From an uncultured Rhodocyclaceae bacterium (lineage in GTDB: Bacteria > Pseudomonadota > Gammaproteobacteria > Burkholderiales > Rhodocyclaceae): DNA of 64,000 nt. The position numbers were made by a program, and so were the translations under genes. Below the pieces are notes generated by a model. That model saw only the letters and a program-made list of their open reading frames with translations. It was not told where the DNA came from and did no database searches. This document shows positions 23,989 to 32,369 of the stretch, in pieces (position 1 is the first letter of the stretch; every line of letters begins with the position of its first letter). The stretch lies in the NCBI GenBank assembly GCA_934271525.1, contig CAKQRL010000010.1:1-64000 (forward strand), written 5' to 3'.

Positions 23989-26049
23989 TCAAAGGGTTAT
24001 CACTTCAAATTCATCAGGCTCTAAATCACAAGTTTCAACTAGCTTTTTCATGGCAGAGCGAAGTGAGCTAGCACTTGCATTACGCACAAATGTAAATTCG
24101 CCAAATCTTTCTACCACAGCGCCGTCTTTATTTTCCACTTCTCCAAACTCAATAAATTCAAAGCCTTGTTTTAAAGCAGTATCTAACTCATCGCTATGAT
24201 TTTCTATCAGGTATTCGATTATCGCCTTTACTGTATCTCTAACGCTTGACACGCTTTTTTCACTACCATCAGGTAATTTTAAAAAGCGTGGTTTTAACCC
24301 TGTCCAATCATCGACAAGCGTGATTTTATCGGGTATTTGCCTGAATTCGTCTTCAATATCCCTAAAAATCTCAACTTCATTAAATTTATCAAAAAGCCAT
24401 TCTGCACGCTTTTTGATTTCATCTATATTCCATTTATTGCATCTACAAAAGTATTTATTTAGGTGCAACGAGCCTTTATTCACATAAAGACAAACCTTTT
24501 CCTCAAATGGTTTGTTGCTTAATTTTGAATTCAGCGCACTATCCGTTAAAGTGAGATTTCCAAAGGTATCAATGTAATTTTGCTCCAAAGAATTCCATTC
24601 ATCGCCCAACATTTCACGCCACTCTTTTGTCGGTGTTTGTGGATAAAAATGCTCTATGTTCAGGCTTTCAAGTGTCGGCACTTCGTGATTATCTAGTTTT
24701 TCAATTTCATAAAGCACGAGAGAGACAACCTTTTTGGATTTAAAAATAGCCGAATTTAGAAAATTGAGTTTAAGCATTACGGCGTTTGGAAAAACTTCAT
24801 TGCCACTTTTTTGTCCTAAATACTTGGCTACACTTTCTACGCTTATATTCTCATTTAGCTTGCTATATGCACTATAAAGCACGTCGTTTAGTGCATTTGT
24901 AGCTACAGAACAAATGGCACGCCTTACAAAGTAGCTAATAAGCAAATCCAAAATCCCATTAACATTCTTAAAATCAAGCCGTGAAATTTCAAAATTATCA
25001 ATTAGTCGCATTAAAAATGGATAAGCCGTGCCAAATTGCAGATAATCAATAAGACTTATTTTTTTACGCAAAATTCGTTTTTCTCTTGATATTTCATTTA
25101 CGTATTCCCAAGAGAAATTTTTATCAGTAATCATTTTATAAATACGGGCAAATTTAAGCATATCTTTTAGAATTTTCTCGCTATCATTATAAAAATTATT
25201 TTTGCGCAGTTGCTTAAATTTGTTGTAAATATCTTTTTCATCGTCTTTTAGACTTTTACCATAATAAATCCGCAAATATACACTGATGAATTTAGAGATA
25301 ATTTTTTCACTATCTTTTTCATTGCCTAAAAGATTCTCGATTCCCGCCCAATAATTAAAAATTCTTTCTTGTTCGTTTGGCGAAAGCTCCATCATTAAAA
25401 AATTGCGGATTAAGTCAAGCCCCTTTAAATGAATCCCTGTGGCGTTTATGCGTTCAAAAACTAACTGCGGGTCATCGCCCTTGCTTTGTTCTAGTTCAAT
25501 CATAGAAATTTGTAACTGAGAAAAAGAGTTAAAAATTTGCCCTATTTCATAGCCCTTTTCTAATACCTTGTTGATTTCATTTGTAAAAAATCGATAATTG
25601 TCTTTTATGTTAGAAAACCCTGTAAACTCAGTCCAACGCCCACTCATAACATACTCTAACGCCTCTCTATCCTTTTTAATAGGCTTTAAACGAAGTTTTG
25701 TTTTATCTTTATTAATGCCCAAATTGAGATAACTGCTAATGCCTACACTCAAATTCTCATCCTTGGTCTTGCTTTGCATAGCTTTAAGTAAAAGCATAAG
25801 CGTGGTAATGCGTTGCTGTCCGTCAATAATGACAAACTCATCGCCATAAGGCTGAATGGGATGTCTGATATATGTAATCGTCCCTAAAAAATGCTGTTTA
25901 TTAGTGTCTTTGGCAATGGATAAAATATCATCTAAGAGCTGTTCGCAATTTTGTTTTTGCCAAGCATAATTTCGCTGATAAACAGGAATGACAAATTCAG
26001 TATTTGGGCGTGAAAAGAAGTGATTAAATGAAGTTTGTTGAATAATCAT
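23989..26049 (-). CDS. DUF262/DUF1524 protein (GmrSD-like nuclease)
   Basis: This 686-aa protein has an N-terminal DUF262 (GmrS-like) domain with the ParB/Srx-type motifs IPVYQRNYAW (21-30) and FVIIDGQQRITTLMLL (72-87). A DUF1524 HNH-like region sits near residue 465 with NIEHFYPQ, then FGNLTLTDSALNSKLSN. In GmrSD type IV systems the DUF262 domain hydrolyses nucleotides and the DUF1524 domain cuts modified phage DNA. A further ~120-residue C-terminal domain is not recognised. The start follows AAGGATG. Its flanks lack intact ccgtgg elements and carry other hairpins, suggesting recent acquisition. Phage defence is the likely role. Confidence 0.75.
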   Translation of the reverse strand: MIIQQTSFNHFFSRPNTEFVIPVYQRNYAWQKQNCEQLLDDILSIAKDTNKQHFLGTITYIRHPIQPYGDEFVIIDGQQRITTLMLLLKAMQSKTKDENLSVGISSYLNLGINKDKTKLRLKPIKKDREALEYVMSGRWTEFTGFSNIKDNYRFFTNEINKVLEKGYEIGQIFNSFSQLQISMIELEQSKGDDPQLVFERINATGIHLKGLDLIRNFLMMELSPNEQERIFNYWAGIENLLGNEKDSEKIISKFISVYLRIYYGKSLKDDEKDIYNKFKQLRKNNFYNDSEKILKDMLKFARIYKMITDKNFSWEYVNEISREKRILRKKISLIDYLQFGTAYPFLMRLIDNFEISRLDFKNVNGILDLLISYFVRRAICSVATNALNDVLYSAYSKLNENISVESVAKYLGQKSGNEVFPNAVMLKLNFLNSAIFKSKKVVSLVLYEIEKLDNHEVPTLESLNIEHFYPQTPTKEWREMLGDEWNSLEQNYIDTFGNLTLTDSALNSKLSNKPFEEKVCLYVNKGSLHLNKYFCRCNKWNIDEIKKRAEWLFDKFNEVEIFRDIEDEFRQIPDKITLVDDWTGLKPRFLKLPDGSEKSVSSVRDTVKAIIEYLIENHSDELDTALKQGFEFIEFGEVENKDGAVVERFGEFTFVRNASASSLRSAMKKLVETCDLEPDEFEVITL

Positions 26050-26238
26050 TGTTCATCCTTTTGAGTGAGATTTTTTTAAGGCTCAATTAAACACAAATGC
26101 CGAGCAGTGTTTGTAAAACGCAACCACACGCTTTGCACTGAAAGCGGCATCGTAATAAATTAAACTATTTTGAGTCAAAATTTTCGCTTTCCGTGGATTT
26201 TTATTTTTGATTTTCCGCAGTAAATCAAAAAAATTTTG

Positions 26239-26256
26239 GGTTTACCGTGGATTTTT
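26239..26256 (+). repeat. ccgtgg element supplying the rsgA stop, with a degenerate partner
   Basis: GGTTTACCGTGGATTTTT gives the rsgA C-terminus NPR-stop when read on the minus strand. Weaker copies (TTTCCGTGGATTTTT at ~26189) lie to the left in the otherwise empty 190-bp gap after the DUF262 gene. Confidence 0.6.
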
Positions 26257-27123
26257 GGCAAGTTCTTCGGCAATTTCTTTAAAAATATTGTAGCGAAATT
26301 GTTGAATTTGGTTGTTTTTTAAGGCGCAGAGAATGGCGCAGTTGGGTTCATTCAAATGTTGGCAGTTTCTAAATCGGCAATGTCCCAAATAATCTTTAAA
26401 TTCTGGAAAAGCGTTTGCCAAATCATTAACATTTAAATGTTTTAAGCCAAATTGTTGTAAACCCGGTGAATCAATAATTGTGCTTTTTCCATTTAAAAAA
26501 TAAAGTTGTGAATCGGTTGTGGTATGCACGCCTTTTTGTGAAAATGTTGAAAGTTCGCCCGTTTTTCTTAAATCTTTTTTAAAAATAGCGTTTAATAAAC
26601 TTGATTTTCCAACGCCCGAAGTTCCTAAAAACAAAGTTTTTTGATTTTCTAAAAAAGGAATAATTGCCTCAAAAGATTTTAAAGCGGATAAAAAAATAAT
26701 TTTATAATTTAAAAGTTTATAAAATTCCAAATGTTTTTTTGCTTCTTCGCAATTTAAATCAATTTTATTTAAAACAATTAAAGGTTGAATATTTGCAGCG
26801 TGGGCGGCAATCAATGCACGGCTTAAAAAATTATCAGAAAAAACAGGTTCCACCGCCAAAATAATTGCCATTTGTGTGCAGTTGGCAGCGATGAGTTTTT
26901 CACGTGTGTTGTTTTTTCTTAAAATCAAACTCGTGCGTGGGCGGATTTTTTCAATCACCGCTTGGGAATCACCAACTTTTTGAATAAAAACTTCATCCCC
27001 ACAAGCCACATTGCTTTTTTTGCCGCGCGTAAATGCGCTTAAAATAACGCCTTGGGAATTGCGCACGCGGTATTGCCTGCCGTGGGCGGCAACAACAAGG
27101 CAGGGCAAGGTTTGTGAAGGCAT
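26242..27123 (-). CDS. rsgA: Ribosome small subunit-dependent GTPase RsgA
   Basis: This is a circularly permuted GTPase that checks 30S subunit maturation, 293 aa. It has an N-terminal OB fold, G4 as VLNKID, G1 as GTSGVGKSSLLN, G3 as DSPGLQQFG, and a C-terminal zinc motif with C/H residues in HCRFRNCQHLNEPNC. The start at 27123 leaves six bases to the divergent orn gene; an ATG at 27141 would overlap it. The last residues, NPR, and the stop come from a ccgtgg element. Confidence 0.92.
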   Translation of the reverse strand: MPSQTLPCLVVAAHGRQYRVRNSQGVILSAFTRGKKSNVACGDEVFIQKVGDSQAVIEKIRPRTSLILRKNNTREKLIAANCTQMAIILAVEPVFSDNFLSRALIAAHAANIQPLIVLNKIDLNCEEAKKHLEFYKLLNYKIIFLSALKSFEAIIPFLENQKTLFLGTSGVGKSSLLNAIFKKDLRKTGELSTFSQKGVHTTTDSQLYFLNGKSTIIDSPGLQQFGLKHLNVNDLANAFPEFKDYLGHCRFRNCQHLNEPNCAILCALKNNQIQQFRYNIFKEIAEELAKNPR

Positions 27124-27129
27124 AAACAA

Positions 27130-27672
27130 ATGAAATCGCAAAAAAATTTGGTTTGGTTGGATATGGAAATGAGCGGGCTAAACCCCGCAGAACACAAGGT
27201 TTTGGAGTTGGCAATGGTCATCACCGATGAGCATTTGAATGAACTTGCCCAATCGCCCATTTGGGTGTGCCATCAAAATGACGACATTTTAATGGCAATG
27301 GACGCTTGGAATCAAAAAACGCATAGCCGTTCGGGTTTGATTGAGCGCGTGAAAAATTCTAACTTGGACGAAAAAACCATTGAATTCCAATCCTTGCAGT
27401 TTTTGGAAGAATGGGTGCCTGCGGGTGCTTCGCCTTTGTGTGGCAACACCATCAGCCAAGACCGCCGCTTTTTGCGCCGTTTTATGCCACTTTTGGATAA
27501 TTATTTTCATTACCGCAACATTGACATCAGCACGCTCAAAGAATTGTGCAAACGTTGGAATCCAGCAGTTGCCCGCGGATTTTCCAAAGCGGGCAACCAC
27601 ACGGCAATGCAAGATGTGTTGGAATCCATTGAAGAGTTGAAATATTACCGCACGCATTTTTTGCGCGTTTAA
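27130..27672 (+). CDS. orn: Oligoribonuclease Orn
   Basis: This DEDDh exonuclease degrades 2-5 nt RNA and pGpG, 180 aa, the normal length. The catalytic DEDD residues are visible in WLDMEMSGL, QDRRFLRRFMP and the C-terminal SKAGNHTAMQDVLESIEEL. It is divergent from rsgA, a pairing common in Beta- and Gammaproteobacteria. Confidence 0.95.
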   Translation: MKSQKNLVWLDMEMSGLNPAEHKVLELAMVITDEHLNELAQSPIWVCHQNDDILMAMDAWNQKTHSRSGLIERVKNSNLDEKTIEFQSLQFLEEWVPAGASPLCGNTISQDRRFLRRFMPLLDNYFHYRNIDISTLKELCKRWNPAVARGFSKAGNHTAMQDVLESIEELKYYRTHFLRV

Positions 27673-27679
27673 TTGTTTT

Positions 27680-28402
27680 TTATTTTAAAAACCACGCAAC
27701 AACCAGCGGCACCACCAATGCGGTAAGTAAGCCGTTTAACCCCATTGCCAAACCCGCAAAAGCGCCTGCGCTGTGGCTAATCGTAAAAGCTTGCGCCGTG
27801 CCGCAACCGTGCGCCGCTGTGCCAATGCCAATGCCAATGGCAACATCGTTTTTGATGCCCACTTTGGCAAGCGACCACGGCCCCAACATGGCACCCACAA
27901 TGCCCGTTAAAATCACAATGGTTGCCGTTAAAGAAGGAATGCCGCCTTGCATTTCGCTAATCGCCATGGCAATGGGCGTGGTGGCGGATTTGGGTAAAAG
28001 TGAAAGGCTAATGTTTAAATCCGTGCCAAAGAGTTGGCAAATCAAAAGCGCCACAAGCACAGCGGTGATTGAACCTGCAAAAAGTCCCACGCCAATAGCC
28101 AGCCAATAACGTTTTAAGGTTTCCCATTGCCGAATCAGCGGCACGGCTAAAACAACCGTGGCAGGGCCCAATAAAAAATGAATGAATTGTGCGCCTGAAA
28201 AGTAATTTTCATAAGGCACACGGGCAAAATAAACCATCAAAGCCAAAATAACGGTTGACCACAACATCGGGTGCAAAAAAGGCTTGCGGCGTGCGTAAAT
28301 CCACAATTCGTTGGTTAGCACAAAAACAATGAGTGTGATTGTTAGCCAAAAAAGCGGTTGCGCTTGCAGATAAATCCACAATTCTAAGGAATCGTTATTC
28401 AC
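27680..28402 (-). CDS. lrgB: LrgB/CidB-family membrane protein
   Basis: This is an inner-membrane protein of 240 aa with about seven hydrophobic segments. Family stretches are ALLPKSATTPIAMAISE-like (here LLPKSATTPIAMAISEMQGG) and GIGTAAHGCGTAQAF. LrgB works with LrgA, as a holin/antiholin-like or pyruvate/murein-related transporter depending on the species. The GTG at 28402 overlaps the lrgA stop (GTGA) and has GGAG upstream. A longer open frame inside lrgA is rejected. Confidence 0.88.
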   Translation of the reverse strand: MNNDSLELWIYLQAQPLFWLTITLIVFVLTNELWIYARRKPFLHPMLWSTVILALMVYFARVPYENYFSGAQFIHFLLGPATVVLAVPLIRQWETLKRYWLAIGVGLFAGSITAVLVALLICQLFGTDLNISLSLLPKSATTPIAMAISEMQGGIPSLTATIVILTGIVGAMLGPWSLAKVGIKNDVAIGIGIGTAAHGCGTAQAFTISHSAGAFAGLAMGLNGLLTALVVPLVVAWFLK

Positions 28403-28779
28403 GGCATTCTCCGATTTTGTTTTTGGATGATTTTGTTTTGTAGCCCGATGATTTTGTTGGTGCACCAAGCGCCAACAATAATTGCGGCAAGGGTTGAAAT
28501 GATTAAAACGCAAATAATCATGCCCAAGTTTTTTTGCAAAAGGCTCAACAAATTGACCACGCCCACGCCCGCAGGCACGAAAAATAACGACAAATGCGAG
28601 AGTAGGGCGGTTTCACATGTTTCTAAACCTTTTGGGATTTTGCGATTGTTTATTAAAAGCAAAACGAATAGGAGTAAAAGTCCTAATACTGGCCCGGGCA
28701 CGCTCCAATGGAAAAATCGGGTGATTGATTCGCCCAAAAGTTGGCAAAGCAAAATGCTTAAAAAAGCGATGGTTGGCAT
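28399..28779 (-). CDS. lrgA: LrgA/CidA-family holin-like protein
   Basis: This 126-aa protein with four membrane helices is the partner of LrgB. The motifs VPGPVLGLLLLF and SLFFVPAGVGVVNLL are characteristic of the family. It is translationally coupled to lrgB by a four-base overlap. The start faces an outward-oriented pair of ccgtgg elements. Confidence 0.88.
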   Translation of the reverse strand: MPTIAFLSILLCQLLGESITRFFHWSVPGPVLGLLLLFVLLLINNRKIPKGLETCETALLSHLSLFFVPAGVGVVNLLSLLQKNLGMIICVLIISTLAAIIVGAWCTNKIIGLQNKIIQKQNRRMP

Positions 28780-28798
28780 AGTTTTTCAAAAAAAATGT

Positions 28799-28846
28799 GG
28801 TTGACCGTGGAAAAATGCGAATTTTGCGCCTTTTCCACGGTCAACT
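28799..28846. repeat. Outward-facing pair of ccgtgg elements
   Basis: GTTGACCGTGGAAAAA and TTTTCCACGGTCAAC are arranged with the T-tails inward, the reverse of the terminator-like pairs. The pair lies between lrgA and the ArnT-like gene. Confidence 0.65.
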
Positions 28847-28900
28847 TCAATTTTTTTTGAAAATTTCAAAGGTGATTTTTGCTTTTTTGCAAATGTTTTT

Positions 28901-30502
28901 TTAACGGCGATAAAGCCGAAACCATTCTCGGCGGGCGCGGCCAGCGCGTGAGCCTTCCCACAAAATGGGTAAATTCAAAATGCGGGTTGTTAGCACAAAA
29001 TCGCATTGGTTTTGGTTATTCCACGCTTGCAAATTAAGATTTAAAAAATAAGAAAAGGCGGCGCGCTGCGCCTCACCCAAACCGTATTCTGCCAAGCAAC
29101 GACTTGGGCGATTGCGTGTAACCAAAAGCGGAGCGATTTTTTCAGCCATCGGGCGGTAGCTTTTGCCGTAATCAAACCAGTCTATGATTAAACAAGCGCT
29201 GATGAACCAAAAGGCAATAACGCCAAGTGTCCAGTGCATCAAAGCGCGGTAGGCGTGGCGCGGGAGTTTTAAAATAAGCCAGACCCAAAAAATTGTGGTT
29301 AAAAGCGCGAGCATCAGCGGCAACCATTCCAATGATGGCGCAAACCCCGGGCGCAACACAAAAATGCGTTCAGAAAGTTTGGCTGGAAAACCAAAATGCA
29401 TCGCACTCCAACAAATCCACGCCAGCGCGCAAAATAGCGAAAAAACGCATATAGAAAACCAGTCAAAAAGCGCGGCAGCGCCGCGCTTTAATGCCAAAAC
29501 AGCCGGTGTTGCAAGCAATGCCAAAGGCGGCAAAAGCAACAATGCGGGCAATTCATTGGCTTGAAAAACAAGCGCGAGTAACAAACTATTAAAAAGCCAC
29601 AAAACAAGCGGCAATGCGCCAAAAAAGGAAAAGAGTTTTTTGCGGTAAACCCACAAGCTATAAAGCGCCAAGGGCAAGGTTGGAAAGGCAAACCACGGCA
29701 AAAGCGCTAAAAATTTTAAAGTATTAGAAAAATAATCAAAAGAAAAAGGCAGGTTTTCAAAGCGCAAGGTTTTTAAAAACTCTTTTAAAAATAATGGGTT
29801 ATTAAAATAAAACAACAAAGCCGCACAAGCGATTAAAAAAATGGCGATGGCAAAGCCCAAAACCAACCCGAATGCCGCATTTTTTTTGTTTGGGCAGAAC
29901 CACGCAAAAAAAGCCAAAAACAAAAGCGGCAGCGTGGTTGCAAAGCCTGTGCCCAAAACGCAAGCGGCAAGTGCCAAGCCATAGAAAATGCCGCCAAGCT
30001 TGGGTTTGCGCACAAACGCCGCAATGCCGCCGAGTGCCGCAGTGTGTGCGGTTAAAGCGATTAAAACGGGCTGGGCATCGTGCGCGTGCAAAATCAGCCC
30101 GAGCGAACCAGCCAATAGCATAGGTGCGGCGGCGGCGGATTCTTTGCCGTAAAGCTCGCGGCTGGCGTAATACAAGGCGGCAAGTGCGGCGGCAACCCAA
30201 AAACCGCTTGCCAAGCGAATGGCATCGTGCGTTTCCAAAAAGGGCGAAAAGACAAAGCCCGTGATGGCGGCGCTCCAATAATATAAAGGCGCGTAAAAAA
30301 CTTCGCGCCCAGCCAAGTTCAAATGGAAAAAATCGCCCGATTGCAGAATTTGCCAAGCAATATTGATGTGTGTGGCATCTTGACCAGCCCAAGGGTCTTT
30401 GAATAAGCCTGCCAACACATAAAACGCCAACATTCCCGCCAACAACCAACCAGACGGCGGCAGCGGGATGTGTGGTTTAAACAAACGGGAAAATTCGGGC
30501 AT
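28901..30502 (-). CDS. ArnT-like membrane glycosyltransferase (GT-C fold, GT83/GT39 type)
   Basis: This 533-aa polytopic inner-membrane protein has about 12 hydrophobic segments. The first periplasmic loop holds the acidic DPWAGQDATHINIAWQILQS and the YAPLYYW segment that in ArnT/PMT enzymes binds the metal and the lipid-linked sugar. ArnT transfers aminoarabinose to lipid A, but no arn genes are nearby, so donor and acceptor are unknown. The C-terminal ~60 residues are soluble. The start lies between the gene and the rpmE terminator. Confidence 0.75.
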   Translation of the reverse strand: MPEFSRLFKPHIPLPPSGWLLAGMLAFYVLAGLFKDPWAGQDATHINIAWQILQSGDFFHLNLAGREVFYAPLYYWSAAITGFVFSPFLETHDAIRLASGFWVAAALAALYYASRELYGKESAAAAPMLLAGSLGLILHAHDAQPVLIALTAHTAALGGIAAFVRKPKLGGIFYGLALAACVLGTGFATTLPLLFLAFFAWFCPNKKNAAFGLVLGFAIAIFLIACAALLFYFNNPLFLKEFLKTLRFENLPFSFDYFSNTLKFLALLPWFAFPTLPLALYSLWVYRKKLFSFFGALPLVLWLFNSLLLALVFQANELPALLLLPPLALLATPAVLALKRGAAALFDWFSICVFSLFCALAWICWSAMHFGFPAKLSERIFVLRPGFAPSLEWLPLMLALLTTIFWVWLILKLPRHAYRALMHWTLGVIAFWFISACLIIDWFDYGKSYRPMAEKIAPLLVTRNRPSRCLAEYGLGEAQRAAFSYFLNLNLQAWNNQNQCDFVLTTRILNLPILWEGSRAGRARREWFRLYRR

Positions 30503-30535
30503 ATTAAAAACGGCACTTCACTTTTTAAAAAGTGA

Positions 30536-30567
30536 AAAAACGCAGGGCGAGAGTTGTTCTCGCCCTG
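30536..30567 (-). terminator. Intrinsic terminator of rpmE
   Basis: A perfect 10-bp stem, CAGGGCGAGA (30543-30552) with TCTCGCCCTG (30558-30567), has a five-base loop and is followed by six T's on the minus strand. Confidence 0.92.
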
Positions 30568-30586
30568 TTGGTTGATTATTTGGCTA

Positions 30587-30805
30587 TTACGCCGTTTTTT
30601 TGCGCATATTGCCGAATTTTTGGTTGAATTTTTCAACCCGACCTGCGGTGTCTACAATTTTTTGCTTGCCCGTATAAAACGGGTGGCACACGGAACACAC
30701 TTCCACATGCAAATTTTTGCCCATTGTGGAGCGGGTTTGAAATTTGTTGCCGCAAGAACACGCGACTTCAATTTCCGTGTATTCAGGATGAATGTTGGCT
30801 TTCAT
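30587..30805 (-). CDS. rpmE: Ribosomal protein bL31, zinc-binding form
   Basis: This 72-aa protein has MKANIHPEYTEI, CSCGNKF and EVCSVCHPFYTGKQKI. All four zinc-ligand cysteines are present, so this is the C+ form rather than the zinc-free paralogue. The sequence ends FNQKFGNMRKKTA. It is a single-gene unit with AGGAAG before the ATG and a strong hairpin terminator behind it. Confidence 0.96.
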   Translation of the reverse strand: MKANIHPEYTEIEVACSCGNKFQTRSTMGKNLHVEVCSVCHPFYTGKQKIVDTAGRVEKFNQKFGNMRKKTA

Positions 30806-30921
30806 AACTTCCTCTTTTCAGCGTTGGATTTTTTAAAAATTCGCCATTATGGCTAAAAAAATAACAAGCGACAAGCCCTGCCTTTTCCCTTAAACTTTTG
30901 CCTTTTTTTAAAGGTTAAATA

Positions 30922-32274
30922 ATGGCAGAAAAAAGCGCACGCTCTACATTTTCCGCCGCGTGGATTTTCATTATGGCTGCCATCGGCTCGGCTGTTGGTT
31001 TGGGCAATGTTTGGAAATTTCCTTATATGGTCGGCATTTATGGCGGCGCCGCCTTTGTGTTGATTTATTGCTTGTGTATGGTTGTTTTTGCCTTGCCGCT
31101 TGCAATGTCGGAGATTATGTTGGGCAGGCGCGCCAAACGTTGCGCTCCCGATGCTTATGAAGTTTTAGCCCGCGAATCACAACGCACGCCGCTTTGGCGC
31201 TATTTTGGTTTTTTCGGCTTAATCGGTTGTTTTTTAACCATTTCTTTTTATAGCGTGGTGGGCGGCTGGGTTTTAAATTATTTGTTTGAGAGTTTTTGGG
31301 GATTTCCGGGCGCCAACGCACAAAGCGTGCAAACGGAGTTTGGCGCTTTTTTGGCTTCGCCTTTTCGCCAAATTTTGTGGCACACGATTTTTTTGTTGAG
31401 CGGTTCTTTGATTGTGGTCTCAGGCGTTGAAAAAGGCATTGGTCGCGCCAATGCGTGGATGATGCCAGCCCTTTTTTTTATTTTGCTGTTTTTGCTGATT
31501 TACGCCGCTTTTTTTGGCGATATCCAAACCGCTCTTAATTATATGTTTACCGCTAACTGGGATGCCATCACGCCCAAAGTGGTTTTGGCGGCTTTGGGGC
31601 ATTCCTTTTTTTCTATGAGCATCGGTTTTGGCTCGTTGATGATTTATGGTTCTTATATTAAAGGCAGCGTCAACATTGCGCAAAGCACGCTCTATATTGC
31701 CGCGGCGAATTTAATCATCGCCGTTTTGGCGGGGCTTTCTGTGTTTGCCTTTGTTTTTGGTGGCGGTTTGGAACCTGCGGCAGGGCCGGGTTTGGTGATG
31801 CAAGCCATTCCCTTGGTATTTTCGCAAATGCCAGCAGCGCCACTTATTGCGCCTTTGTTTTATATTTTGCTTTATTTTGCCACCATCACTTCTGCCATAT
31901 CGCTCATTGAACCGATTGTGGCGTATTTGATTGAAAATGTTAGAGGTTTTGGGCGCAAAAGGGCAACGTTGTTGGTCTTTTTTTTCGTATGGTTTTCAGG
32001 CATAGCCGTGGCATTGGGGTTTAACCAATGGCGCGATGTTGCCATTTTCGGTTTGAACATTTTTGACACCTTGGATGCCTTAACCAGCCGATTCATTATG
32101 CCCATCGGTGCGATGCTTTCTGCCATTTTCATCGGTTATTTGATGAAACGCCAATTTGTTGCCGATGAAATTCGCCTACCCAAATGGCAATGGAATGCGT
32201 GGTTTTTTATTTTGCGATTCATCGTGCCGCCTTGTGTTTTGGTGATTTTTTTAAGCGGTTTTGACTTTTTTTGA
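30922..32274 (+). CDS. Sodium-dependent NSS/SNF-family transporter, first copy
   Basis: This is a LeuT-fold sodium-coupled transporter of 450 aa and about 11 helices. The sodium-site helix 1 reads IGSAVGLGNVWKFPYMVGIYGGAAFVL (seen in two parts), and helix 6 is GHSFFSMSIGFGSLMIYGSY. The likely substrate is a neutral amino acid, not more precisely defined. It is followed by a closely similar second copy in the same orientation. Confidence 0.88.
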   Translation: MAEKSARSTFSAAWIFIMAAIGSAVGLGNVWKFPYMVGIYGGAAFVLIYCLCMVVFALPLAMSEIMLGRRAKRCAPDAYEVLARESQRTPLWRYFGFFGLIGCFLTISFYSVVGGWVLNYLFESFWGFPGANAQSVQTEFGAFLASPFRQILWHTIFLLSGSLIVVSGVEKGIGRANAWMMPALFFILLFLLIYAAFFGDIQTALNYMFTANWDAITPKVVLAALGHSFFSMSIGFGSLMIYGSYIKGSVNIAQSTLYIAAANLIIAVLAGLSVFAFVFGGGLEPAAGPGLVMQAIPLVFSQMPAAPLIAPLFYILLYFATITSAISLIEPIVAYLIENVRGFGRKRATLLVFFFVWFSGIAVALGFNQWRDVAIFGLNIFDTLDALTSRFIMPIGAMLSAIFIGYLMKRQFVADEIRLPKWQWNAWFFILRFIVPPCVLVIFLSGFDFF

Positions 32275-32312
32275 AAAAAATCCACGCTCGACCGTGGATT
32301 TTTTTTAAAAAA
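32274..32312. terminator. Compact inverted ccgtgg element
   Basis: AAATCCACG faces CGACCGTGGATTTT with almost no loop, directly at the stop of the first NSS gene. The left arm has a CGGT to CGCT change. Confidence 0.65.
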
Positions 32313-32369
32313 AGCAAGCGTTTTGTTTTTACTTTACACTTCATCTTTTTTACAGAAAAGAACACAACA

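Noticed and set aside
28403..28513. Extended N-terminus for lrgB
   Set aside because: It lies wholly inside lrgA and is His/Asn-rich; the GTG at 28402 gives a GTGA overlap and has GGAG upstream.
29802..30449. Long minus-strand frame inside the ArnT-like gene
   Set aside because: It is a shadow frame rich in Cys, Arg and Phe; the overlapping frame encodes a consistent polytopic membrane protein.
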